Positions 7,761 to 14,940 of a stretch of DNA of 64,000 bases are shown here, piece by piece (position 1 is the first letter of the stretch; each line of letters opens with the position of its first letter). The stretch is taken from NCBI RefSeq assembly GCF_015547515.1, contig NZ_JADMVE010000003.1, positions 372,001-436,000 of the forward strand, read 5' to 3'. The translations under genes were made by a program, and so were the position numbers. A model generated the notes under the pieces. The model saw only the letters and a list, made by a program, of their open reading frames with translations. It had not been told where the DNA came from and made no database searches. The DNA is from Eubacterium sp. 1001713B170207_170306_E7 (GTDB lineage Bacteria; Bacillota; Clostridia; Eubacteriales; Eubacteriaceae).

Positions 7761-8549
7761 ACGTGGCTTAGACAAATGCTCCATATCGCCCACAGCGTAA
7801 GCAATATACGGCGTTTCTAAGCAATAACCGAGACTTTCGGCGAGATGCAGGGATTCTTGACTGACGGCATCCCAGCTGGGGTAACGGTTTTGACGCAGAC
7901 ACTCTAAAATAAGGCGGGAACCCACAACCCGCGCCAGACCCTGCCTTCGATAAGGCTGTTTGGTGTCGATCTGAATTTCAATGCCGTCGTTGTAATAGGT
8001 GTAAGAAGAGGCTCCGGCAATAATTTCATGATTTTTAACGATGACAAAGCCAAGCCCGTTCTTTGCATAGTCCTGAGCATTTTCAAACTGAGAGCATAAA
8101 TCTTTTGACCATTCCTCTTTTAGCAGCGCATTGTAAAGTAAAGGGTCGATTTGGCGGATTTTGCAGTCCGGGGGCAGGGCTTTGAGATTCGCCTGCAGCT
8201 GTTCTGGATCAAAAGCTGTGGGTTCTTTTTTTAAGGCATAACGCGTAAATTTCTCGTATTGTCCGCGATAGATGGTTTCGAATAATGGATGCCAGGTTTC
8301 CTCACGTGCGATCAGGGTAATGACAGGAACGATTTTGGGGTCAGGAATATTTTCAATGAGCTCAGGATTGGGAATGCCAGCGAAAAAACAGAAATCACCG
8401 ATTAATATTTGGGCAGAACGGGGTGAATCGGGATCATCCACAAAAGCCTGACCAAGGTGGCCTTGAAGGTATGACCATACAGGTGTTTCGTTCCAGCCTT
8501 CAAATAATGGCGCGATGCGGTTTCGGTCTTTTTTTGAAATTATATACAA
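7758..8549 (-). CDS. GNAT-fold acetyltransferase-like protein
   Basis: A 263-residue cytoplasmic protein. The C-terminal third has a GNAT-like acetyl-CoA pyrophosphate loop, QPYRRQGLARVVGSRL (about residues 198-213), after a strand reading GIEIQIDTK, as in the GNAT acetyltransferases found singly in Firmicutes. The N-terminal half is not recognisable to me. The start is TTG: on the minus strand AGGAGG lies 6-7 bases upstream, and no in-frame ATG is better placed. It appears to be a single-gene unit between two terminators. The substrate is unknown. Confidence 0.7.
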   Translation of the reverse strand: MYIISKKDRNRIAPLFEGWNETPVWSYLQGHLGQAFVDDPDSPRSAQILIGDFCFFAGIPNPELIENIPDPKIVPVITLIAREETWHPLFETIYRGQYEKFTRYALKKEPTAFDPEQLQANLKALPPDCKIRQIDPLLYNALLKEEWSKDLCSQFENAQDYAKNGLGFVIVKNHEIIAGASSYTYYNDGIEIQIDTKQPYRRQGLARVVGSRLILECLRQNRYPSWDAVSQESLHLAESLGYCLETPYIAYAVGDMEHLSKPR

Positions 8550-8580
8550 TGTGATCCTCCTAAACAGTAAGGGTAAAATA

Positions 8581-8603
8581 AGCCAGGAGAAAAACTCCTG
8601 GCT
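8581..8603 (-). terminator. Intrinsic terminator after the flavodoxin-fold gene
   Basis: A perfect 9-bp stem AGCCAGGAG/CTCCTGGCT with a five-base loop, located 18 bases past the stop of the flavodoxin-fold gene in minus orientation. The T-rich stretch after it on the minus strand is short (TTATTTTA). Confidence 0.75.
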
Positions 8604-8621
8604 TTAGTCTATCAAAGAAGC

Positions 8622-9170
8622 TTAAAAACTCTGACCAAAAGCCAGAACCTGTTCCAGCCAGCCGCTTTGGATGATATCGTCCTTTTTCCAGACATCTGAA
8701 GCGATGAAAACACCTTTATCCTGCCATTTCAAGTAATCTGCGGTCAGCTTGTAGCTGTCAATGGCTGGCAGAAAATCTTTCAGGTCATCGCTGGCACCGG
8801 TCATTAAAAGAACGGATTTTTTTCCAACCAGAGGCAGCGGCTTATCACTTCGGCAAAAAGCGTACAGCCGGTCAATGACGGCTCTTAATTGGGTGGACAT
8901 GTTGAAAAAGTACAGTGGTGATACCAGTACCACCATGTCAGCGGCCAGCAGCATGGGGTATATTTTCCAGAAATCATCCTTCTGGATACAAGGGGCGTCG
9001 GGTTCGGTGTAGCACTGGTCACAAGCCAGACAGCCATTTATTTTCATATGGCCGGCGGAAATCATGGTCACCACATGGCCCTTTTGCTGCAGCCCCTGGG
9101 CAAAGGCACGGGCCAGCAGTTCGCTGTTGCCACCTTTTCTGGGACTGGACGAGATGATTAAAACTTTCAT
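8622..9170 (-). CDS. NADPH-dependent FMN reductase / flavodoxin-fold oxidoreductase
   Basis: A 182-residue flavodoxin-like protein. The N-terminal strand and phosphate loop ISSSPRKGGNSE bind FMN in this family, and GCLACDQCYT (about residues 50-59) is the cysteine-bearing segment typical of iron-sulfur flavoproteins and related quinone or FMN reductases. SPLYFFNMSTQLRAVIDR is the usual SPxYxxxxxxxLKxxxDR block contacting the isoalloxazine ring. It has its own promoter and terminator, so it is monocistronic. The physiological electron acceptor is unknown. Confidence 0.88.
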   Translation of the reverse strand: MKVLIISSSPRKGGNSELLARAFAQGLQQKGHVVTMISAGHMKINGCLACDQCYTEPDAPCIQKDDFWKIYPMLLAADMVVLVSPLYFFNMSTQLRAVIDRLYAFCRSDKPLPLVGKKSVLLMTGASDDLKDFLPAIDSYKLTADYLKWQDKGVFIASDVWKKDDIIQSGWLEQVLAFGQSF

Positions 9171-9208
9171 GTTTATCCTCCTGATAACGTAAACAACCGT
9201 TGAATAAA

Positions 9209-9237
9209 ATTATAATCCAGCGTGCAGTCAAAAGCAA
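9209..9237 (-). promoter_or_regulatory. Promoter of the flavodoxin-fold gene
   Basis: On the minus strand TTGCTT (9232-9237) and TATAAT (9209-9214) are 17 bases apart, 39 bases upstream of the start codon. Confidence 0.7.
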
Positions 9238-9285
9238 TGATAACATGAAAATTTATGGTGTGATTTTTACAGTATTCGTATGTAA

Positions 9286-10227
9286 TTACCGGTAAAGGGA
9301 AAGGTCAAGGGCATCGGAAATAAAGCGCAAGGCCTTTTGTCCCCGGACGCTGTTGCCAATGGGGTCCAGTCTTGGGCTGAAGGCTGAAAGCGCCAGCTGG
9401 CCAGGTACAACTGCCAGTAAACCGCCGCCAACACCGCTTTTACCCGGAAGTCCAACGGTATAGGCGAAATCGCCGGAAGCCCCGTAAAGACCTTCCATGG
9501 TCATCTCGGCGAAAATATGAGGTAAAAATTCTGGATTAATGACAGCTTTTCCAGTGACTGGATTGACGCCGCTGTTGGCCAGAGTAGCGCCCATAACCGC
9601 CAAATCTTTGCAGGTGATGGCGATTGAGCATTGCCTGGTATAAAGATCACAGGTGGTGTCCGGATCGTCATAGAGTGTGCCATAGCCAGACATAAGCCAG
9701 GCGATGCCCTTGTTATGACTGTTGGTGGCAGTCTCTGAGGTATACACAGCTTCCATAACTTCAAGACTGTGTCCGGCGAATTGGCTGTAGCCATCTAAAA
9801 TTTTATGCCACTTTTCATCAGCGCTGGCGGCAGGCAGGAGGCTGACGGTAGCCATGGCGCCGGCGTTTACCAGTGGGGAGAGCGGCTTCCCGCGGTGCAG
9901 CTCCAGTGCCATTACAGAGTTAAAGGGAAGTCCTGTTGGGTCTGCCCCCACTTTTTTAAGCATCTCTTTAGCGCCGACAGCCTCCATGACAAGTGCCATG
10001 GAAAAAACCTTGGAGATGGATTCAATGGCAAAGGGATAGCTGCTGTCGCCTGTCTCAAGTACGGTACCGTCTGCTGTAACGGCAGTCAGTCCAAAAAGGC
10101 CGGAAGGTACTTTTGCCAGGGCTGGAATATAGGAGGCGTTGGCGCCGGACTCATCACTTTCTGCAGCGCTGTAAGCCTGTTTTAGAACGGTCTCCAGTTT
10201 ATTTTTGTCAATCATATTTTTTTGCAT
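9286..10227 (-). CDS. glsA: Glutaminase A
   Basis: A 313-residue cytoplasmic glutaminase (serine-dependent beta-lactamase-like fold) that hydrolyses glutamine to glutamate and ammonia. The catalytic SISK tetrad (SxxK) lies near residue 69, and the family blocks LVNAGAMA, ETATNSHNKG and GLPGKSGVGGG are intact. Length matches the usual 300-310 residues. ATG at 10227 is preceded on the minus strand by a GAGG site about 9 bases upstream; a second in-frame ATG four codons later is also possible. The gene appears monocistronic. An inverted repeat lies just upstream. Confidence 0.95.
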   Translation of the reverse strand: MQKNMIDKNKLETVLKQAYSAAESDESGANASYIPALAKVPSGLFGLTAVTADGTVLETGDSSYPFAIESISKVFSMALVMEAVGAKEMLKKVGADPTGLPFNSVMALELHRGKPLSPLVNAGAMATVSLLPAASADEKWHKILDGYSQFAGHSLEVMEAVYTSETATNSHNKGIAWLMSGYGTLYDDPDTTCDLYTRQCSIAITCKDLAVMGATLANSGVNPVTGKAVINPEFLPHIFAEMTMEGLYGASGDFAYTVGLPGKSGVGGGLLAVVPGQLALSAFSPRLDPIGNSVRGQKALRFISDALDLSLYR

Positions 10228-10254
10228 GTTTTAAACCTCGCTTTCTTAAATTGC

Positions 10255-10322
10255 TATATACCCATACCATTCAAAAAAGAAAAGAGATGCGAAGTGTTTA
10301 AATTTTTGGAAAAGGGTATATA
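10255..10322. promoter_or_regulatory. Spaced inverted repeat in the glsA upstream region
   Basis: TATATACCC at 10255-10263 is the exact reverse complement of GGGTATATA at 10314-10322. The left arm would sit in the glsA core promoter on the minus strand and the right arm contains a -10-like TATATT for a plus-strand transcript. It may be a two-site operator or the -10 regions of divergent promoters. Confidence 0.4.
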
Positions 10323-10382
10323 TTAAAGCGAGCATACAACCTCTTACTTAAAAAATTTTACTCTCCCCAAATTTTCCCTTGG

Positions 10383-10419
10383 CAGACGCCGGAACAATGT
10401 TTCCGGCGTCTGTTTTTTT
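10383..10419 (+). terminator. Strong plus-strand terminator with no gene upstream
   Basis: A perfect 12-bp stem (CAGACGCCGGAA with TTCCGGCGTCTG), a six-base loop and seven T. Its T run is on the plus strand, but the neighbouring genes all run on the minus strand, so it would end a short plus-strand RNA starting near 10330. Confidence 0.8.
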
Positions 10420-10463
10420 ATGGATAAAACAGCTGCATTGATTGGTGAATGATAAAGGATCAC

Positions 10464-10484
10464 AAAAAAGCCCCTTTCGGGGCT
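10464..10484 (-). terminator. Terminator of the copA-csoR operon
   Basis: On the minus strand AGCCCC-GAAA-GGGGCT is followed by a T run, 8 bases past the csoR stop. Confidence 0.85.
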
Positions 10485-10491
10485 ATTGAGG

Positions 10492-10767
10492 TTATTTGTA
10501 ATATTTGTCCAAAATAGTAATGATTTCCTCAATCTTAGTGTTGCGCTCATCCTTGCTGCCGTTTTCAAAGGCATCGGTTACGCAGTGATGCATATGCTGC
10601 TCGAGGATCTGAAGATTGGCTTTTTTTAAAAGAGCCTGAACCGCCAGTACCTGCTTGGATATATCAATACAATACCGGCCTTCCTCCAGCATTTTAATAA
10701 TGCCGTCCATCTGACCTCTGGCAGTTTTTAAAAGATTGAGTTCCTTGGTGCGGTCAATGCCTTCCAT
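10492..10767 (-). CDS. csoR: CsoR-family copper-sensing repressor
   Basis: A 91-residue all-helical DNA-binding repressor that releases DNA on binding Cu(I). The copper ligands of CsoR are present as Cys33, His58 and Cys62 (family numbering 36/61/65). An open frame extends further upstream into copA, but the ATG at 10767 matches the family N-terminus and begins 4 bases after the copA stop, so the two are co-transcribed. It probably represses its own operon through the GC-rich inverted repeat 19 bases before copA. Confidence 0.92.
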   Translation of the reverse strand: MEGIDRTKELNLLKTARGQMDGIIKMLEEGRYCIDISKQVLAVQALLKKANLQILEQHMHHCVTDAFENGSKDERNTKIEEIITILDKYYK

Positions 10768-10771
10768 CGTT

Positions 10772-10984
10772 TTATTCGGTAATGACAGAAGCGGGATAGC
10801 CTGCCTCATCAAGGGCATCGCACAGCATTTTGTCGGTAACGGCATCCGTTACGTCCAAAGTAGCCTGGGCGTCTTCCAGAGAAACATGAACATTTGAAAC
10901 GCCGTCGATGGCGTTTAAGGTGTCTTCAACACGTTTTACACAGTGTTTGCAGCTCATGTCATTTACATGTAATTTTTTTGTCAT
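10772..10984 (-). CDS. Possible internally initiated CopZ-like copper chaperone
   Basis: Within the last 70 codons of copA, in the same frame, an ATG at 10984 is preceded by AGAAGGA six bases upstream. Initiation here would release a 70-residue protein consisting of exactly one HMA domain with MxCxxC (MSCKHC), the size and shape of CopZ. This would give both a fused and a free chaperone from one gene. It is a prediction from the ribosome binding site and domain boundary only. Confidence 0.35.
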   Translation of the reverse strand: MTKKLHVNDMSCKHCVKRVEDTLNAIDGVSNVHVSLEDAQATLDVTDAVTDKMLCDALDEAGYPASVITE

Positions 10985-13366
10985 AGTGGTTCCTTCTTTC
11001 TGTGATTCCATGATCGAATCACTGATAATATTTTTATTATTGATAACCGTCACATCCGTATGGGCGGACGGCAGATCATGCACAGGGGTAAATTTGGGCT
11101 TAAAGCCTTTCAGAGACAGGGCGTTCAGCACAACCGAGACAGAGCTCAAGCTCATGGCGGCCGCTGCGAACATCGGATTCAGCTTAAGGCCAAAGGGGAT
11201 ATAGAGAATGCCGGCAGCCAGCGGGATACCGATGGTATTGTAGATAAAGGCCCAGAACAGGTTCTGTTTGATATTTCGGATAGTGGCTTTACTCAGCTGA
11301 ATAGCCGCGACAATCTGCAGGAGGTCATTCTGCATGAGAATAACGTCAGCAGATTCGATGGCAACGTCAGTGCCGTTGCCAATGGCGATACCGATATCGC
11401 TTTGGGCCAGGGCGGGGGCGTCATTGATGCCGTCACCTACCATAATCACCTGCTTACCTTCATTCTGAAGCTTTTTGATGAGATCAGCCTTTTCTTCCGG
11501 CAATACATTGGCAATGACATGATCAATATTGATTTTTGCACCAATGGCCCGTGCCGTCCGCTCGTTATCTCCGGTCAGCATATATACCTGAGTGCCCATG
11601 GCTTTAAGCTGGGCAATGGCGTTTTCTGAGTTTTCTTTAAGGGTATCTGCGACAGCGATGATGCCAATCAGTTCGCTGCCCTCACCAATAAACAGCGGCG
11701 TTTTACCCGCATCCGAAAGCGTGTTATACAGCTCGGTCTGGGTGCTGGGGTCAATGCCGGAGCCTTTCATGAGTTTCTGATTACCAATGGTAATAAAACG
11801 GGTGTCCACAGTACCCTCGACGCCAAGGCCGGGAATGGCATTAAAGTCGGACACGTCCCGCAGTGTGATTCCGCGTTCTTCAGCGCCGTCTACAATGGCC
11901 TCGCTGAGCGGGTGTTCGGATTTGGCCTCGATGGAAGCGACCAACTGAAGCAGCGTCGTTTCATCGGTATTGCCCAAAGGCACAATGTCCGTAATGGAAG
12001 GCTTGCCGATGGTGATGGTACCGGTTTTGTCAAAAACGACCGCATCTGCTTTTCCGAGCGTTTCAAGAGCAGGGCCGTTTTTAAAGAGGATTCCCTGTTC
12101 AGCGCCTTTACCAGTACCTACCATGATGGCTGTTGGCGTTGCAAGGCCGAGAGCGCAGGGACATGAGATAACCAGTACGGATATACCCATCGAAAGGGCA
12201 AAGGAAAACTCATAGCCGAGCAGCAGCCAGATGATAAAGGATAATGCCGCGATCCCCATAACCGCCGGTACAAAATAACGGCTGATCTGATCGGCAATCT
12301 TAGCGATAGGGGCTTTGGAAGACTGGGCTTCTTCTACCAGATGGATAATTTTGCTGAGCGTGGTGTCATCGCCAATTTTAGTGGCGCGAAATTTAAACGC
12401 GCCGGTTTTATTGATACTGCCACAGATAACGTGGTCACCGGTTTCCTTTTCGACCGGGATACTCTCGCCAGTCAGCAGGGATTCGTCTACACTGGAATGC
12501 CCAGAGATAATTTCACCATCTACAGGAATACGGTCACCGGGCTTAATGATAACCGTGTCGTCAAGCCGCACATCATCAATTGGAATCTCGACCTCGGTAT
12601 TGCCGCGTTCTACTAAAGCGGTATCGGGCGCCAGTGCAATGAGTTTTTCGATGGCCTGGGAGGTTTTTCCCTTAGCGCGGGCTTCCATATATTTTCCAAG
12701 AGTGATCAGAGTTAAAATAACCGCAGTGCCCTCAAAATAGATTTCATGTGCGAAGTGATGGACCATGGCCATATCGCCATAGGAGTAACCCCAGGCAAGC
12801 TGGTACAGGACATAGATGCCATAAAGGAATGAAGCACTGGTTCCTACGGCTACCAGAGAATCCATATTGGGAATGCGTTTCCAGAGCGCTTTGTAACCAT
12901 CCTTATAAAAGTGCGCACCCATATAAACAACGGGCAGGGTCAAAAGCATCTGAGTAATTGTGTTAATCAGACGGTTCATATCCCCGTCCAAAAAGGCGGG
13001 AACAGGCAGTCCGACCATGGGACCCATGGACAGGTAGAATAAAGGAATGGTAAAGACCAATGAAATGATGAGCCGGGTCTGGAGCTCCTTCATCTGTTTT
13101 TGTGCGTTTTCACCCGCGGTGTTTTTGACCGTACTCTTACCAGATGTTGAAGTGTCCTGTTCGGGGACAGCGCCATAGCCAATTTTTTCAATGGCAGAAA
13201 CAATTTCCGGAGCCTGGACGGAGCCGTCATCATAGGTAACGGCCAGATTTTCGGTAGCGTAGTTAACTACCGCGTCCTCGACGCCAGCCATTTTGTTGAC
13301 GGTTCGTTCAATGGCAGCGGCACAGGCTGTACAGGACATCCCTTCTATTTTAAAATTTTTCTTCAT
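10772..13366 (-). CDS. copA: Copper-exporting P-type ATPase with fused C-terminal CopZ domain
   Basis: An 864-residue P1B-type ATPase that exports Cu(I) across the membrane at the cost of ATP. In order: N-terminal heavy-metal-associated domain with GMSCTAC (Cys12, Cys15), eight predicted membrane helices with the ion-path CPC (about 402-404), the phosphorylation motif DKTGT (about 446), and GDGIND in the P domain. After the last helix pair and a polar linker a second HMA domain follows (MTKKLHVNDMSCKHC, from residue 795), equivalent to a free CopZ chaperone. A C-terminal HMA domain is uncommon; an internal ATG with its own ribosome binding site precedes it. Expression is likely copper-induced via CsoR. 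Confidence 0.95.
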   Translation of the reverse strand: MKKNFKIEGMSCTACAAAIERTVNKMAGVEDAVVNYATENLAVTYDDGSVQAPEIVSAIEKIGYGAVPEQDTSTSGKSTVKNTAGENAQKQMKELQTRLIISLVFTIPLFYLSMGPMVGLPVPAFLDGDMNRLINTITQMLLTLPVVYMGAHFYKDGYKALWKRIPNMDSLVAVGTSASFLYGIYVLYQLAWGYSYGDMAMVHHFAHEIYFEGTAVILTLITLGKYMEARAKGKTSQAIEKLIALAPDTALVERGNTEVEIPIDDVRLDDTVIIKPGDRIPVDGEIISGHSSVDESLLTGESIPVEKETGDHVICGSINKTGAFKFRATKIGDDTTLSKIIHLVEEAQSSKAPIAKIADQISRYFVPAVMGIAALSFIIWLLLGYEFSFALSMGISVLVISCPCALGLATPTAIMVGTGKGAEQGILFKNGPALETLGKADAVVFDKTGTITIGKPSITDIVPLGNTDETTLLQLVASIEAKSEHPLSEAIVDGAEERGITLRDVSDFNAIPGLGVEGTVDTRFITIGNQKLMKGSGIDPSTQTELYNTLSDAGKTPLFIGEGSELIGIIAVADTLKENSENAIAQLKAMGTQVYMLTGDNERTARAIGAKINIDHVIANVLPEEKADLIKKLQNEGKQVIMVGDGINDAPALAQSDIGIAIGNGTDVAIESADVILMQNDLLQIVAAIQLSKATIRNIKQNLFWAFIYNTIGIPLAAGILYIPFGLKLNPMFAAAAMSLSSVSVVLNALSLKGFKPKFTPVHDLPSAHTDVTVINNKNIISDSIMESQKEGTTMTKKLHVNDMSCKHCVKRVEDTLNAIDGVSNVHVSLEDAQATLDVTDAVTDKMLCDALDEAGYPASVITE

Positions 13367-13384
13367 GTGTTAACCTCCAAACGG

Positions 13385-13400
13385 CACCCCTCATGGGGTG
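13385..13400 (-). promoter_or_regulatory. CsoR-type operator of copA
   Basis: CACCCC-TCAT-GGGGTG is a GC-rich inverted repeat between the copA promoter and start codon, about +6 to +21 from the predicted transcription start. This matches the G/C-tract operators of copper-sensing CsoR proteins, one of which is encoded in this operon. Confidence 0.65.
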
Positions 13401-13412
13401 GGGTATGTTCAT

Positions 13413-13441
13413 ATCATATAACATTTTGTAAGAATGGTCAA
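13413..13441 (-). promoter_or_regulatory. Promoter of the copA-csoR operon
   Basis: On the minus strand TTGACC (13436-13441) and TATGAT (13413-13418) are 17 bases apart, just upstream of the inverted repeat. Confidence 0.8.
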
Positions 13442-13746
13442 GCTCTTTTCAGAAATTTTTTACCCGATTGTCAGATATCTTAACAGAGGCTTTAAAATAC
13501 AGTTGTTTTTAGAAGGCATCTGAAAAAATAAAAACAGCCTGTTCAGGTATCTGTATGGCTTTTTATACAGACTACCGCATATGAATCTTTCCAGGCATGT
13601 GTATCCAGAGAATAAAGGCCTTTTGTGAATTAAAATTACAATTAAAGCTAAGTCTTGTGATATATTATAATTTTCACTATTTATTGTTGAAAACGCAAAA
13701 CAATGCTTAATACTTGTTTATATTTTGTAAAATTTTCAATGAATGT
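13442..13746. other. Intergenic stretch without a gene
   Basis: AT-rich sequence between the copper operon and the ricin-domain gene. I see only a short hairpin (TCTGTAT at 13551-13557 with ATACAGA at 13565-13571) and no convincing reading frame. Confidence 0.5.
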
Positions 13747-13775
13747 TTGACGAATGCCTGAATAATTGCTATGAT
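13747..13775 (+). promoter_or_regulatory. Promoter of the ricin-domain gene
   Basis: TTGACG (13747-13752) and TATGAT (13770-13775) with a 17-base spacer. The leader to the start codon is about 95 bases. Confidence 0.75.
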
Positions 13776-13875
13776 AGTATCAAGCTAAAGTAAATCAAAA
13801 TGCAGTGTAGAGATATTTTGATAAAAACAGCATCATGTTATAACGCTGTTTAAAAAGACCAAAGGAGTTGGTAAA

Positions 13876-14658
13876 TTGAAACTGCAAGCAAATAAAGAAT
13901 ACGTCATTATGGCGCAGGAAAAGACATTGGCTCTCGGAATTGAAAACGGCTCTGCCGAAAACGGCGCGCTTATAAAATTACAGGAGGCTTCCCAAACAGG
14001 AGCGGACAGCCAGAAATGGACACCCCAATACGCAGAAGGTGAGTGGTTTAAGCTCATCAACAAGTATTCTGGAAAAGCACTGGATTTGTGTATGCTGGGA
14101 ACTGTAAACGGCACATGGGTGCAGCAGTGGGAAGCTGTTGATACGGACAGCCAGCTTTGGACACTGGAAGAGACCGCTGAAGGCAGTTATCTCATAAGAT
14201 CACAGCGCGCGGGTATTTATCTAGATATTGCCATGGGGGCTGCGGTGCCGGGTGCTCAAATGCAGATATGGGAAAAAACCGGCAGTGCGAATCAGGTATG
14301 GCATTTTACGCCAGTTCAGGCTGACGAGGATGAGGCGGCAGCGCCAGAAGTAAAAAAGACAACCAGAACAGCGCCACGGAAAAAAACGGCTGCCACGAAA
14401 AAGACCACCGGGACAAGAGCGAAAAAAACAACCGAGGCAGAGGAGAAAACTCCGGCAGAAGCCGCTAAAAAAGCAGCGACAGCTAAAACCACCACAGCAC
14501 GAAAAGCGGCACCTTCCAAAACAACGGCCAAAAAAGCCACAGCAGCCCGAAAAACCACTGTGGCAAAAAAGACTGAAGCCGCGTCAGAAGAGCCCGCTAA
14601 AAAAACAACCCGTAAAACACGTGCGACAGCCGCCAGGAAGACCGATACGGAGGCATAG
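13876..14658 (+). CDS. Ricin-type lectin domain fused to histone H1-like basic tail
   Basis: A 260-residue protein without a signal peptide or membrane segment. Residues 1-150 form a ricin-B-like beta-trefoil: three repeats each end in a QxW-type motif (DSQKW, DSQLW, ANQVW), the family hallmark. Residues about 155-260 are almost entirely Lys, Ala, Thr and Arg in repeats such as AAKKAATAKTTTARKAA, like the C-terminal tails of histone H1 and bacterial H1-like proteins, which bind DNA or other polyanions. The start is TTG with AAAGGAG 8-9 bases upstream. The gene has its own promoter and terminator. Lack of a secretion signal suggests a cytoplasmic role, possibly linking nucleoid and a glycan or polyanion. 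I know of no characterised protein with this layout. Confidence 0.75.
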   Translation: MKLQANKEYVIMAQEKTLALGIENGSAENGALIKLQEASQTGADSQKWTPQYAEGEWFKLINKYSGKALDLCMLGTVNGTWVQQWEAVDTDSQLWTLEETAEGSYLIRSQRAGIYLDIAMGAAVPGAQMQIWEKTGSANQVWHFTPVQADEDEAAAPEVKKTTRTAPRKKTAATKKTTGTRAKKTTEAEEKTPAEAAKKAATAKTTTARKAAPSKTTAKKATAARKTTVAKKTEAASEEPAKKTTRKTRATAARKTDTEA

Positions 14659-14674
14659 AGCGAGCAGAATTTTC

Positions 14675-14707
14675 AAAACCACCGGAAAGCAAAACGGTGG
14701 TTTTTTT
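14675..14707 (+). terminator. Terminator of the ricin-domain gene
   Basis: AAAACCACCG pairs with CGGTGGTTTT over a 10-base loop, followed by a T run. Confidence 0.85.
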
Positions 14708-14763
14708 ATTGCTTAAAAGCACCGATTGTTCTAAAAAAAACAGTCGTTTTTGAGAATAAAAGC

Positions 14764-14792
14764 TTGCTATTTCCATAAAAATACGATAAAAT
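14764..14792 (+). promoter_or_regulatory. Promoter of the molybdenum hydroxylase gene
   Basis: TTGCTA (14764-14769) and TAAAAT (14787-14792) with a 17-base spacer. The 5' leader of about 140 bases showed no riboswitch I could recognise. Confidence 0.6.
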
Positions 14793-14940
14793 ATTATTAA
14801 GTCATATAATAAAACAGTATTGCGTTTTAATGAAATCCCTGTGCAAAGTTTATCAGAAGAATGGCTGCCCGTAATTGTTCTGAGTAAAAGCATGGAAAAC
14901 AAAGCATTCGACAGCATTAACCAATAAAGGAGTATCAGAA

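Noticed and set aside
14793-14940. Possible purine or molybdenum-cofactor riboswitch ahead of the hydroxylase gene
   Set aside because: I could not find the conserved cores of either class; the leader shows no strong stem followed by a terminator.
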